DNA of 58,445 bases. Origin: Pseudomonadota bacterium (GTDB taxonomy: Bacteria; Pseudomonadota; Gammaproteobacteria; Xanthomonadales; Rhodanobacteraceae). Positions 1 to 7,855 of the stretch are shown in pieces; position 1 is the first letter of the stretch; every line of letters starts with the position of its first letter. Under the pieces are notes generated by a model, which saw nothing but the letters and a program-made list of their open reading frames with translations, had not been told where the DNA came from and searched no databases. The translations under genes and the position numbers were made by a program. The DNA lies in the NCBI GenBank assembly GCA_029561145.1, contig JAKQJM010000068.1:1-58445 (forward strand). The letters run 5' to 3'.

Positions 1-141
1 TTCATGACCGCCCATTGGGCGCACCTGCCCTACGACTTCCTCGGCACCGTCTCCAACCGCATCATCAACGAACTGCGCGGCATCTCGCGTGTGGTTTACG
101 ACATCAGCGGAAAGCCGCCGGCGACGATCGAGTGGGAGTGA
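1..141 (+). CDS. guaA: GMP synthase (glutamine-hydrolysing), C-terminal fragment
   Basis: Only the last 46 codons are in the window. GuaA aminates XMP to GMP with glutamine in de novo guanine nucleotide synthesis. The visible tail contains the segment [16 protein letters not shown] and ends [11 protein letters not shown], which is the near-invariant C-terminus of GuaA (the XMP-binding dimerisation domain). The gene is intact at its 3' end. In related bacteria tadA follows guaA closely; here about 3.9 kb of defence genes intervene. The 3' end of guaA is a known integration target for genomic islands, so the terminal bases may be one attachment site. Confidence 0.93.
   Translation, partial: FMTAHWAHLPYDFLGTVSNRIINELRGISRVVYDISGKPPATIEWE
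124..141 (+). repeat. Candidate island attachment site, guaA end
   Basis: The last bases of guaA, including GATCGAGTGGGAGTGA, resemble a sequence just before tadA (GATCGAGTCGGAATAG at 4016-4031). Eight identical bases are followed by scattered mismatches. If the 3.9 kb between them is an integrated island, these are the natural candidates for attL and attR. The match is short and imperfect, and no integrase is present to support it. Confidence 0.3.
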
Positions 142-213
142 TTGTAGTACCTCGGGGACTGCCGCTAGCTATCGAGAAACTGCAAACGATGGATACTAAG
201 AAGGCGTAGATAC

Positions 214-2091
214 ATGGCAGGATCAAGCTTTCAGACCAACCCCATCGACCTTCACCGGCTGCTTGACGAGTGCCATCGGGGCATCATCCAGTTGCCGGAC
301 TTTCAGCGGAGTTGGGTCTGGGACGAAGATCGGATCAAGAGTCTGATCGCCTCGATTTCGCACGCCTTCCCGGTAGGCGCGCTCATGTCGCTGGACACCG
401 GCGGGCCGGTCAATTTCAAACCCCGCCCTGTCGAGGGAGCACCGGCGGAAGCCCGCCAGACCGTGCCGCAATCCCTTCTGCTCGATGGTCAGCAGCGCAT
501 GACCTCGCTCTATCAGGTGACCTTGCGCGGCAAAGTCGTGGAAACCGTCACCCCGAAGAAGAAGCGCGTGAAGCGCTGGTTCTATCTCGACATTGCCAAG
601 GCGACTGACGAGACGGTGGACCGCGAGGAAGCCGTGATCGGCGTGCCGGAAGATCGCGTGGAGCGCCCGGATTTCGGGCGTAAAGGCGGCCTCGATCTCT
701 CCAAGCCGGAAAAGGAATATGCCGAGTTGATGTTCCCCGTCAGCCTAGTGTTCGACTGGGACGCATGGCAGGACGGGTTCAACGACCACTGGTCGGGCGA
801 CGAGCACAAGGCGGTGCGCGATCAGTTCCGCACCTTCAAGAAAGAGGTGCTGGAAAACTTCAAGATGTATCGCGTGCCGGTGATCGCGCTCGACCGCTCG
901 ACCTCCAAGGAAGCGGTCTGCGTGGTATTCGAGAAGGTGAATACGGGGGGCAAGCCACTCGATGCCTTCGAGCTGGTCACGGCCATGTACGCCGCCTCCG
1001 GCCACGAACTGCGCAAGGACTGGTATGGCGATGAAGGTATCAAGGGTCGCCACCAGCGGCTCGCCGATACCCTGCGCCCTGCGGATTCCGATGCCGGTAT
1101 TTTGGCCGGTGTCGGCAATACCGATTTCTTGCAGGCCATCTCGCTCTTTTTCACTCGCGACCGGCGGCGTGCCGCCGAACAGGCAGGCAAGGAAGGCAAG
1201 GAATTACCTGCGGTTTCGGGGAACCGGCAGGCATTGCTCGATCTGCCGCTGGAAGCCTACAAGAAATATGAAGCGCAGGTGGAACGCGGTTTCGTACAAG
1301 CCGCCAAGTTCCTGCACATGCTTCACATCTATCGCATTTTCGATCTACCCTATCAGTCGCAGATTGTGCCGTTGGCGGCGATCCTTGCCGACATTGGCGA
1401 TGCTTGGGAGCATGAAGCCAACCGGGCAAAACTTGTCCAGTGGTATTGGAACGGTGTGTTTGGCGAACTATACGGTTCCGCTGTCGAAACGCGCATCGCC
1501 AAGGATTTCATGGAAGTGCCGCGCTGGCTGAGCGGCGGGTCGGAGCCTTCGACGGTCAGCGAAACCATCTTCCGCTCCGACCGCCTGAAAACCATGCGGA
1601 TGCGGCTTTCAGCGGCCTATAAGGGCATGAATGCCCTGTTGATGAAGGAAGGCGCGCAGGATTTCCGGTCAGGCCAGAAGTTCAACCACACGGTGTTTTT
1701 CGGGGAGAACGTGGATATTCACCACATCTTCCCGCAGGACTGGTGCAAAACGCAGGGTATCAAGCCTGCCGTGTTCGATTCCATCATCAACAAGACTCCG
1801 CTGTCATATCGCACCAACAGGATCATCGGCGGCATTGCGCCAAGCGAGTATCTGGCAAAACTGCAAAGTGGAAACAGTTCCACACCGCCAATCGCCAACG
1901 AGAAGCTAGACAGCTATCTACAATCGCACCTGATCGACCCCGCTCTTCTCCGTGCCGACAAATTTGAGGCGTTCATGGAAGATCGGCAGAAGCGCCTGCT
2001 TGGCCTGATCGAACAGGCGATGGGTAAAGCTGCCTATAGCGGCAACGTCCCGGAAGAAGGCGAGGATAGCGAGACAATCGAAGACGATTGA
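214..2091 (+). CDS. DUF262 and HNH (DUF1524-like) protein, GmrSD-type restriction nuclease
   Basis: 625 residues. The N-terminal DUF262 part shows the family motifs: QLPDFQRSWVW near residues 26-36, followed by a helix with SLIASI, and LLDGQQRMTSL near 88-99. DGQQR is the nucleotide-handling signature. Near the C-terminus, residues about 500-545 show DIHHIFPQDW, then an Asn-containing stretch NKTPLSYRTNR, which fits an HNH nuclease of the DUF1524 kind. Both parts in one chain match fused GmrSD-like type IV restriction enzymes, which cleave modified phage DNA; this function is inferred from the family. It lies directly after guaA and before an AbiE pair, so the context is defensive. Base composition looks more AT-rich than flanking chromosomal genes, consistent with transfer. 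Substrate specificity cannot be read from the sequence. Confidence 0.85.
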   Translation: MAGSSFQTNPIDLHRLLDECHRGIIQLPDFQRSWVWDEDRIKSLIASISHAFPVGALMSLDTGGPVNFKPRPVEGAPAEARQTVPQSLLLDGQQRMTSLYQVTLRGKVVETVTPKKKRVKRWFYLDIAKATDETVDREEAVIGVPEDRVERPDFGRKGGLDLSKPEKEYAELMFPVSLVFDWDAWQDGFNDHWSGDEHKAVRDQFRTFKKEVLENFKMYRVPVIALDRSTSKEAVCVVFEKVNTGGKPLDAFELVTAMYAASGHELRKDWYGDEGIKGRHQRLADTLRPADSDAGILAGVGNTDFLQAISLFFTRDRRRAAEQAGKEGKELPAVSGNRQALLDLPLEAYKKYEAQVERGFVQAAKFLHMLHIYRIFDLPYQSQIVPLAAILADIGDAWEHEANRAKLVQWYWNGVFGELYGSAVETRIAKDFMEVPRWLSGGSEPSTVSETIFRSDRLKTMRMRLSAAYKGMNALLMKEGAQDFRSGQKFNHTVFFGENVDIHHIFPQDWCKTQGIKPAVFDSIINKTPLSYRTNRIIGGIAPSEYLAKLQSGNSSTPPIANEKLDSYLQSHLIDPALLRADKFEAFMEDRQKRLLGLIEQAMGKAAYSGNVPEEGEDSETIEDD

Positions 2092-2115
2092 GCTGCCTCC
2101 TGCTCGGACAGTTTG

Positions 2116-2163
2116 GATATATTGTCATTATCGTATCCAGACTACGACTAGTGACGATATATC
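2116..2163 (+). promoter_or_regulatory. Inverted repeat upstream of the AbiE pair, candidate AbiEi operator
   Basis: GATATATTGTCA (2116-2127) and TGACGATATATC (2152-2163) are inverted copies matching at 11 of 12 positions, with a smaller nested palindrome TCGTA/TACGA between them. The region is AT-rich compared with its surroundings. Known AbiEi antitoxins bind inverted repeats at their own promoter and repress the operon, so this is a natural operator candidate. Binding itself is inferred. Confidence 0.5.
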
Positions 2164-2166
2164 AAA

Positions 2167-2195
2167 TTGACTTGCGCTTGGGTAAGTTGTAAAAG
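2167..2195 (+). promoter_or_regulatory. Putative promoter of the AbiE operon
   Basis: TTGACT (2167-2172), a 17-base spacer and TAAAAG (2190-2195) resemble a sigma-70 promoter with a good -35 and a modest -10. Transcription would begin around the proposed ATG of the antitoxin at 2203, implying a leaderless or nearly leaderless message. This agrees with the lack of a clear Shine-Dalgarno sequence before that ATG. Confidence 0.35.
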
Positions 2196-2202
2196 CCGTA
2201 GT

Positions 2203-2940
2203 ATGGCTACGACTGCTTCAAGTAAGCTAAATACGCTCTACACCCGGCTGGCACCGGGAACGCCGTTGACCTCAGGGGACTTGGCGACGCTGGGCATCTC
2301 CGCCGACCTGGCCGTCCACTACGTCCGGGCGGGTTGGCTCACGCGCCTGGCCCGCGGAGTGTTCGGTCGCCCGAACGACACGCTGGCCCTGCATCCCAGC
2401 CTGCTGCTGTTGCAGCGCAGGTTCACGGGCCTGCACGTCGGTGGCAAGTCGGCGCTGGACTGGTACGGCGTGCGGCAGTACGTGTCGCAGCAGCCCATGC
2501 TGCACCTGTATGGCTGGACGGCAGGGCGTTTGCCGGAGTGGTTCACCGAACGCTTCCCAGCCGAGTACCACCGCAAGCGCCTGTTCGACGAGCAGCCGGA
2601 TGCCTTGCTGCACGTCGGCCCGTTCGAGCAGCGCAGCGGGGCGCCGCAGGTGTCGGTGCCGGAGCGCGCTCTGCTGGAACTGTTGAGCGAAGTCGGCGTG
2701 CGCCAGCCCTTGCAGGAAGCCCGCGAACTCGTCGAAAGCGCCTACAGCCTGCGCGCCGACGTGCTGCGCGAGCTGTTGCAGCACTGCACGAACATCAAGA
2801 CGGTGCGGCTGTGCCTGCAACTCGGGCGCGAGGCATCGCTGCCTTGGGCGGCCAAGCTCGACCCCGCGAAGCTACCGACGGGTAGCGACCGGCCCTGGGT
2901 GTCTCGATCCGCCGATGGCCTCTTGGTGCTCAAGCCGTGA
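2203..2940 (+). CDS. abiEi: AbiEi-type antitoxin / transcriptional regulator
   Basis: 245 residues from the chosen ATG; an upstream in-frame TTG at 2167 would add 12 residues but overlaps the likely -35 box. The N-terminus reads as a winged-helix module (residues about 5-55, with LTSGDLATLGIS and a second helix ending VRAGWLTRLARGVF), followed by the AbiEi C-terminal region (about 60-240, including HVGGKSALDWYGVR and VPERALLELLSEV). In type IV AbiE systems this protein represses its own operon and counteracts the nucleotidyltransferase toxin without binding it. Its stop codon overlaps the toxin start by four bases (GTGA), indicating translational coupling. The family call is secure from gene pairing and motif pattern; activity is inferred. 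Confidence 0.85.
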   Translation: MATTASSKLNTLYTRLAPGTPLTSGDLATLGISADLAVHYVRAGWLTRLARGVFGRPNDTLALHPSLLLLQRRFTGLHVGGKSALDWYGVRQYVSQQPMLHLYGWTAGRLPEWFTERFPAEYHRKRLFDEQPDALLHVGPFEQRSGAPQVSVPERALLELLSEVGVRQPLQEARELVESAYSLRADVLRELLQHCTNIKTVRLCLQLGREASLPWAAKLDPAKLPTGSDRPWVSRSADGLLVLKP

Positions 2941-3857
2941 ATCAGACCTATCTCGATACCGCGCGCCTGCTGACGCAGGTGGCACCGCTGGTGTTCGTGG
3001 ACGACACCTTCGCATTGAAGGGTGGCACGGCGATCAACCTGTTCGTGCGTGACATGCCGCGCTTGTCGGTCGATCTCGATCTGGTCTTTCCCGATCACAC
3101 GCTGCCGCGTGACGAGGCGCTGGCACGAATCAACGAGGCTGTCCGGCAAGCTGCCGAGCGGTTGAAGAAGCGAGGCTTCCAGACGCACGCACCAGCGGCA
3201 GCTGCAGGGGAGACCAAGTTGCTGGTGCGCCGTGGCTCGATCCAGGTCAAGGTCGAAGTCAACTTCGTCATGCGCGGCACGGTGCAGCCGGTGCGTAGCG
3301 CTTCGCTGACGCCGGTTGCCCGCGACGTGCTGATGGCCGATCTGGACATTCCGGTGGTGTCGCTCGAGGACGTGTACGGTGGCAAGCTGGTGGCGGCGCT
3401 GGATCGGCAGCATCCGCGCGACCTGTTCGACGTGATGCAGCTCTTCGCACACGAGGGCATCACACCCGGCATCCGGCGCGCTTTCGTGGTCTATCTGTCC
3501 AGCAGCAACCGGCCGATCCATGAAGTGCTGTTTCCGCCACTGCGGGACATCCAGCATGACTACTCACACAACTTCCAGGGTATGACGGCCGAGCCGGTGC
3601 CGCTCGATGCGCTGCTCGCCGCGCGAGAACGCATGGTGCGCGAAATCCAGCAGGGCCTGGACGACAACGAGCGGCGCTTCCTGCTGTCGCTGGCCGCCGG
3701 CACGCCGGAGTGGTCGCTGCTCGGCATCGCGCACCTCGAACAACTGCCGGGCATCCGCTGGAAGCTGCACAACCTGGCGCAGTTGCAGCAGACCGATGCG
3801 AAGAAGTTTGCCGAGCAGGCGGGTTTGCTCGCCGCGCGACTGGCTGCGTTATCCTGA
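2937..3857 (+). CDS. abiEii: AbiEii-type nucleotidyltransferase toxin
   Basis: 306 residues with a GTG start inside the antitoxin stop. Motifs of the AbiEii/MenA nucleotidyltransferase family are in order: KGGTAINLF (residues 28-36), the metal-binding SVDLDLVF (44-51), a VKVEVNF strand near 105, and the conserved LEDVYGGKLVAALDRQHPRD followed by LFD (about 142-167). These proteins transfer nucleotides to RNA targets (tRNA for the mycobacterial MenT homologues) and arrest growth, for example after phage infection. All expected catalytic residues appear intact. It ends 180 bases before tadA; no gene of the system follows. The length is typical. Confidence 0.9.
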   Translation: MNQTYLDTARLLTQVAPLVFVDDTFALKGGTAINLFVRDMPRLSVDLDLVFPDHTLPRDEALARINEAVRQAAERLKKRGFQTHAPAAAAGETKLLVRRGSIQVKVEVNFVMRGTVQPVRSASLTPVARDVLMADLDIPVVSLEDVYGGKLVAALDRQHPRDLFDVMQLFAHEGITPGIRRAFVVYLSSSNRPIHEVLFPPLRDIQHDYSHNFQGMTAEPVPLDALLAARERMVREIQQGLDDNERRFLLSLAAGTPEWSLLGIAHLEQLPGIRWKLHNLAQLQQTDAKKFAEQAGLLAARLAALS

Positions 3858-4037
3858 GAAGGCGATTGCTGATGGGGTTGCCAACGTCGCCTCTCAAATC
3901 GGTCCATCTCGCATGCAAGCCAAATGCGTGCGCCCTTGACGGCGAAAGCGACAGTAAGGCCTTATGTCGGTCATCGCAAATACCTTAAACCACACGGACC
4001 TGCGAACCTGTTGATGATCGAGTCGGAATAGGCGGTC
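3858..4037. other. Junction between the AbiE pair and tadA
   Basis: No convincing gene is present. A 35-codon open frame (3924-4031) ends in MIESE and I do not recognise its product. Its last bases resemble the guaA terminus, so the segment may hold the right edge of the inserted DNA. AT content is higher than in tadA. Confidence 0.4.
4016..4031 (+). repeat. Candidate island attachment site, tadA side
   Basis: GATCGAGTCGGAATAG resembles the guaA 3' end and encodes IESE-stop in the frame where guaA encodes IEWE-stop. It lies only six bases before the tadA start, exactly where the native guaA end would be expected if an island had displaced it. Divergence is considerable, so this is a candidate only. 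Confidence 0.3.
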
Positions 4038-4517
4038 GTGGATCTGGATCCGGCCGCCGCTTTCACCGCCCTGGATGAGCGCTGGATGCGGCGTGCGCTT
4101 GAGCTTGCGGCCCGTGCGCGTGATGCCGAGGGCGAGGTTCCGGTGGGTGCCGTGCTGGTCGCTGATGGCGAATTGATGGGTGAGGGCTGGAATCGCAACA
4201 TCACGCTGAATGATCCCAGCGCGCACGCGGAAATTCTCGCGCTGCGGGATGCTGGCGCCAGGCTCGGCAACTATCGTTTCCCGGGTGCGACGCTGTACGC
4301 CACATTGGAACCCTGCGCGATGTGCGCGATGGCGCTCGTGCATGCGCGGGTTGCCCGCGTGGTGTACGCCGCGACCGACCCGAAGACCGGCGCGGCTGGC
4401 AGCGTGTTCGATACGCTGATCTCGCCGTTGCACAACCACCGCATCGAGGTTTCGGCCGGACTGTTCGCCGAGGAGAGTGGGTTCATGCTGCGCGAGTTCT
4501 TCCGCAGTCGGCGTTGA
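4038..4517 (+). CDS. tadA: tRNA-specific adenosine deaminase
   Basis: 159 residues from a GTG start; an ATG exists 16 codons downstream. TadA converts A34 to inosine in tRNA-Arg(ACG), allowing one anticodon to read three codons. The deaminase zinc site is complete: SAHAEI (His ligand and catalytic Glu, around residues 61-66) and EPCAMC (two Cys ligands, around 91-96). VPVGAVLV and GAAGSVFD are also characteristic. In relatives this gene directly follows guaA, which supports the view that the upstream 3.9 kb is an insertion. Confidence 0.95.
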   Translation: MDLDPAAAFTALDERWMRRALELAARARDAEGEVPVGAVLVADGELMGEGWNRNITLNDPSAHAEILALRDAGARLGNYRFPGATLYATLEPCAMCAMALVHARVARVVYAATDPKTGAAGSVFDTLISPLHNHRIEVSAGLFAEESGFMLREFFRSRR

Positions 4518-4570
4518 TCCGGCGTTTCGATGGAAGTGGGCAAGCAAGCGCAGCGCCCCCAACAGGAGAC

Positions 4571-4597
4571 AAGCCGCTGAAGCCGGCTCCTGCGACG
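4571..4597. repeat. REP-like element, single copy
   Basis: The sequence AAGCCGCTGAAGCCGGCTCC followed by TGCGACGG is a degenerate copy of the GCGGCTGAAGCCGCTCCTGCGA palindrome seen at 20161-20217. Such REP elements occur in the intergenic DNA of xanthomonads and pseudomonads and are mobilised by RAYT transposases. It sits between convergent tadA and the S51-like gene and may act as a terminator-like hairpin. Confidence 0.55.
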
Positions 4598-4650
4598 GCA
4601 AGCAAATCGCCGCACTTTGATGGATGCCTCCGGCCCCGCGCGAGTGCAGG

Positions 4651-5517
4651 TCAATCGATCGCGCGGCGGAAATCCAGATCGAAGCGCGTGCCGGCGGTCA
4701 GCGCATGCAGGCGCATGTTGGTGATGCGGATCGGTGCGCCGGGCTCGAGTTCGGCGGCGTTGGAGTCGGCCATCTCGCTCGGATCGATCATCGTCACGCC
4801 ACCGCTGCCGATTACTTCAAGCACATTGTCGGGACCGATCACGGCAATCGTCGAGGCGTCGATACCGAGGCCGAGTGCGAACGGATTGAGCGCCAGCGCA
4901 GCAAGCAATCGGCCAAGACGGTCGCTGGAGTGTCCGCCCTGGTCGATGACCACGCGATTGGTCAGGCCAAGCCCCGGTGCAAGCGATGCGCTGCCGACGC
5001 GAGGCGTCGGTCCAGGCGCGCCCGATGCGAGCATGTGCTCGCAAAGGACAGCGGCACCGGCGCCGATGCCGCAGACCGGCATGCCTGCCGCATTGCGACG
5101 ACGCAGCAGGCGGGCCAGCGTGCTGCCGCCGATCAGGGTGCTGAGCTTGAGGGGTTGCTGGGCGTTGAGGATGACCATGTCGGCTTGCTCGACCAGGTCC
5201 AGCAACTGGCGGTGCTCGGCGCCCGCTCGCGTGGTCAGTGCGTGCCGATGCAGTTGTGAACTTGCCGCCGCCGTGAGCATGGCTTCAAGCTCGATGTCAT
5301 CGTCATCGGAGTGATCCGGGGCGGAAATCAGGATCAGCCGGGGTGAATCGCCGACCAGGCCGATCAATCGTGCGAGGAGCAGGGGAGTGCGCTGGTTGGC
5401 AGGCAGTTCGCCACAGGCAATGATTGAACCTCGGGTGCGTTCGGGGGCGAGTTTGGCTGGCACGCGATCGGTTCCGCGGGTCGGGGACTCGATACTACAC
5501 CGCGACCGCCAGCCCAC
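4651..5517 (-). CDS. Cyanophycinase-like S51 family protein lacking the catalytic serine
   Basis: 288 residues from the upstream ATG; a GTG at residue 19 is a plausible alternative start because family similarity begins near RGSIIACGEL (about residue 30). The fold signature is visible: LILISAPDHSDDDD, NAQQPLKLSTLIGGSTLARLL, and GGHSSDRLGRLLAALALNP followed by LGLGIDASTIAVI, which match the cyanophycinase regions around the active-site His and the C-terminal half. The nucleophile motif, normally GTSAGA, reads GIGAGA, so Ser is replaced by Gly. Either the protein is a non-peptidase relative or it uses another residue. No cyanophycin synthetase is nearby. It lies 38 bases after the triple-PAS gene on the same strand and may be co-transcribed with it. 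Confidence 0.65.
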   Translation of the reverse strand: MGWRSRCSIESPTRGTDRVPAKLAPERTRGSIIACGELPANQRTPLLLARLIGLVGDSPRLILISAPDHSDDDDIELEAMLTAAASSQLHRHALTTRAGAEHRQLLDLVEQADMVILNAQQPLKLSTLIGGSTLARLLRRRNAAGMPVCGIGAGAAVLCEHMLASGAPGPTPRVGSASLAPGLGLTNRVVIDQGGHSSDRLGRLLAALALNPFALGLGIDASTIAVIGPDNVLEVIGSGGVTMIDPSEMADSNAAELEPGAPIRITNMRLHALTAGTRFDLDFRRAID

Positions 5518-5555
5518 GGAGCAAATGCGGATGGCGCCAGGCGATGCGTGCGGAC

Positions 5556-6896
5556 TCAGTCCGGCGTTGCAGCACCATCGTGACCGACCTCGGCCGTGAT
5601 GTCCTGCACACAGCCGATGATCCCGCCTGCGGCCGATCCCTGGTCCAGTGCGCGAAGCCGGATCCTGACCTGGCGACGGCGTCCGATCGCGGTCGTGATG
5701 CGCGCGGTGATCTCGGTGGCTTCCTCTGTTCGAGCCGTATCGAGCGCCTGTCGCAGGCGACGCTGATCCATGCCGCTGAAGTGATTGAGCAGGCGCTCAC
5801 GCGACGCGGGAATCGATGGAGGAACGTCGAAGATCGCATGCATCTGTGCCGACCAGAGCATGCGTTCGCCGCCGGGCATGAGCTGCCAAGCGCCGAGATT
5901 GATCAGCGACTGGGCATGGGAAAACAAGGTGGCATCCTGCTTGATCGGCGTGATGTCGGCGAATACGGAAACGACCTCGTCAGCCTCGACAGCGTTGTCG
6001 CCGAATCTCGGCACCGAGGTGATTGAAAGCCAGCGCATGCCGTTGAGAGTCGGTGAATGGACGCCGCATACGGCCGATTCGACCGCTTTCCCGGTTTTCA
6101 TCGCGCGCGCCCAGGGCAGGGCTTCTGTAGCGAGATCGGCTCCCGTCGCGTCGACGAAACACCATTGCGCCAGCTGGTCGGTGCGCAAGGCCAGCATGTC
6201 GGGTTCACTGATCTGCAGGATGCGGCAGGCGGCCGGATTGCAGGAAACGATGTGGCCCTTGCGATTGCGAACGACCACGCCGGTGTCCATGTCGCGCAGG
6301 GTCTGGCGCAATTCGGCCTCCGATCGGCAAAGCTGATCGTGGGCGGACTCGCGCGCGGCGAGATCCCTGGTCACGGCGATGATGCGCTGGTTCTGGGCAT
6401 CGAGATAGGAATGCGCGTGGACCTCGACGTTGGAATGGCTGCCGTCAACGCGCCGTATCCTCGAGCGGCAGGTCAGGATGCCGTTGCTGTCGAATGCCGC
6501 GGCCAGCGCCCCCGTGATTGCCGAATCGAGGTCCGGAATCAGGCTCTGCATCGAGCACGCGAGTAGCGAGTCGCGGTCTTGACCGAACAGCTTGCAGGCT
6601 GTTGCATTGGCGTCGAGGACGCGTCCGTTTTCATCATGCAGCGTGATTGCGTCGGGAGCCGCGTCGATCAGGGCCCGATAGCGATTTGCAATCGTTGCAG
6701 TGACGCCGCGCAGGTTGCGATGGACCGCAGTCGCCTCATTGACCAGCAGGCGCAGCACGGGATCGGTATCAGGCCGCGAGACGAATTCCGCCAGCTGCGT
6801 CCAGACATCGTCAGCCGCATCCGCCGGCCCACGGATCGGGTCCGTCGGAGATTCGAGGGAATGCGGATTCTGCGTCATTGCGTGAGTCCCTTTCAC
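5556..6896 (-). CDS. Triple PAS-domain protein without a recognisable output domain
   Basis: 446 residues. After an N-terminal helical segment come three PAS-like repeats: one at about 85-190 (YRALIDAAPDAITLHDENGR, then RSRIRRVDGSHSNVEVHAH), one at about 205-320 (DMDTGVVVRNRKGHIVSCNP) and a third at about 325-440 (LINLGAWQLMPGGERMLWSA, QDITAEVG). The protein stops right after the last PAS C-cap. No histidine kinase, GGDEF, EAL, HTH or methyl-accepting region is visible. It lacks a signal peptide and membrane segments, so it is probably cytoplasmic. A second ATG at codon 7 could be the true start. It may act as a sensor or adaptor for a partner, but no partner can be named. Confidence 0.75.
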   Translation of the reverse strand: MKGTHAMTQNPHSLESPTDPIRGPADAADDVWTQLAEFVSRPDTDPVLRLLVNEATAVHRNLRGVTATIANRYRALIDAAPDAITLHDENGRVLDANATACKLFGQDRDSLLACSMQSLIPDLDSAITGALAAAFDSNGILTCRSRIRRVDGSHSNVEVHAHSYLDAQNQRIIAVTRDLAARESAHDQLCRSEAELRQTLRDMDTGVVVRNRKGHIVSCNPAACRILQISEPDMLALRTDQLAQWCFVDATGADLATEALPWARAMKTGKAVESAVCGVHSPTLNGMRWLSITSVPRFGDNAVEADEVVSVFADITPIKQDATLFSHAQSLINLGAWQLMPGGERMLWSAQMHAIFDVPPSIPASRERLLNHFSGMDQRRLRQALDTARTEEATEITARITTAIGRRRQVRIRLRALDQGSAAGGIIGCVQDITAEVGHDGAATPD

Positions 6897-6952
6897 ACCC
6901 CGGCACGCGTCCCACCCGACCCGGCCGGGGTCAGGATAGCACTGTCATCAGC

Positions 6953-7855
6953 CTAGTCCCTGACGCTTGCTCTGGCGACCTTGCTTGAAGTCTCGCGTCC
7001 GAGTTGGCCAGACAACCAGAGCCCGGTGGCGATGAGCAGATCGAGGTCGATGCCGGTGGCAATGCCCATGCCTTCGAGCATGTAGACCACATCTTCGCTG
7101 GCGACGTTGCCCGTTGCGCCATTCGCATACGGACAACCGCCCGTGCCGGAAACCGCGCTGTCGATCACGCCGACGCCTTCCTCAAGGCAGGAAAGGATAT
7201 TCGCCAGTGCCTGTCCACGCGTGTCGTGGAAGTGCACCGCCAGCGCCTCGACCGGCACTTCGGCGGCGACGGCGCGCAACATCCCGCGTGCCTTTCGCGG
7301 CGTGCCGATGCCGATCGTGTCGCCTAGCGAAATTTCGTAGCAGCCCAGCCGGTACATGCGATCGGCCACGCGCACGACATCCCTCAATGGCACCTCGCCC
7401 TGGTACGGGCAGCCGAGCACGGTCGACACGTAGCCGCGCACGCGCACGTTGTCGGCACGCGCCTTCTCGAGAATCGGCTCGAAACGCTTGATCGACTCGT
7501 CGATCGAGGCATTGATGTTCTTGCGATTGAACGCTTCCGATGCGGCCGTGAATACGGCGACTTCATCCGCGCCCGCCGCCCGCGCGCGGTCGTAACCCTG
7601 TTCATTCGGCACGAGCACCGGGTAGCGGATCCCCGCATGTTTTTCGATCGCGCTGAACACCTCGGCGGCATCGGCCAGTTGCGGCACCCACTTCGGACTG
7701 ACGAAGCTGGTTGCTTCGATCGTGCGCAGGCCAGTCCGCGACAGGCGGTCGATCAACTCGATCTTGGTCGCCGCGGGAATGATCGTCTTCTCGTTCTGCA
7801 GCCCGTCACGCGGGCCGACTTCGACGATCCGGATATCCTTGGCCGCGCTGCTCAT
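6953..7855 (-). CDS. liuE: Hydroxymethylglutaryl-CoA lyase
   Basis: 300 residues of a DRE-TIM metallolyase. It cleaves HMG-CoA to acetoacetate and acetyl-CoA, the last step of leucine degradation. Visible landmarks are VEVGPRDGLQNE (residues 10-21, with the metal-binding Asp of the R-D-G-L-Q signature), TSFVSPKWVPQ, the HFHDTRGQAL metal site near 205-214, and SGTGGCPYANGATGN containing the active-site Cys. The chosen start gives the usual length and overlaps the stop of the upstream lipoprotein gene by four bases. Together with liuD and liuC on this strand it forms a partial liu cluster; isovaleryl-CoA dehydrogenase and the carboxylase beta subunit are not here. Confidence 0.93.
   Translation of the reverse strand: MSSAAKDIRIVEVGPRDGLQNEKTIIPAATKIELIDRLSRTGLRTIEATSFVSPKWVPQLADAAEVFSAIEKHAGIRYPVLVPNEQGYDRARAAGADEVAVFTAASEAFNRKNINASIDESIKRFEPILEKARADNVRVRGYVSTVLGCPYQGEVPLRDVVRVADRMYRLGCYEISLGDTIGIGTPRKARGMLRAVAAEVPVEALAVHFHDTRGQALANILSCLEEGVGVIDSAVSGTGGCPYANGATGNVASEDVVYMLEGMGIATGIDLDLLIATGLWLSGQLGRETSSKVARASVRD

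Noticed and set aside
3924..4031. A 35-codon open frame before tadA as an integrase remnant
   Set aside because: The N-terminus PLTAKATVRP vaguely recalls integrase starts, but no further similarity is visible, so it is not annotated as a gene.
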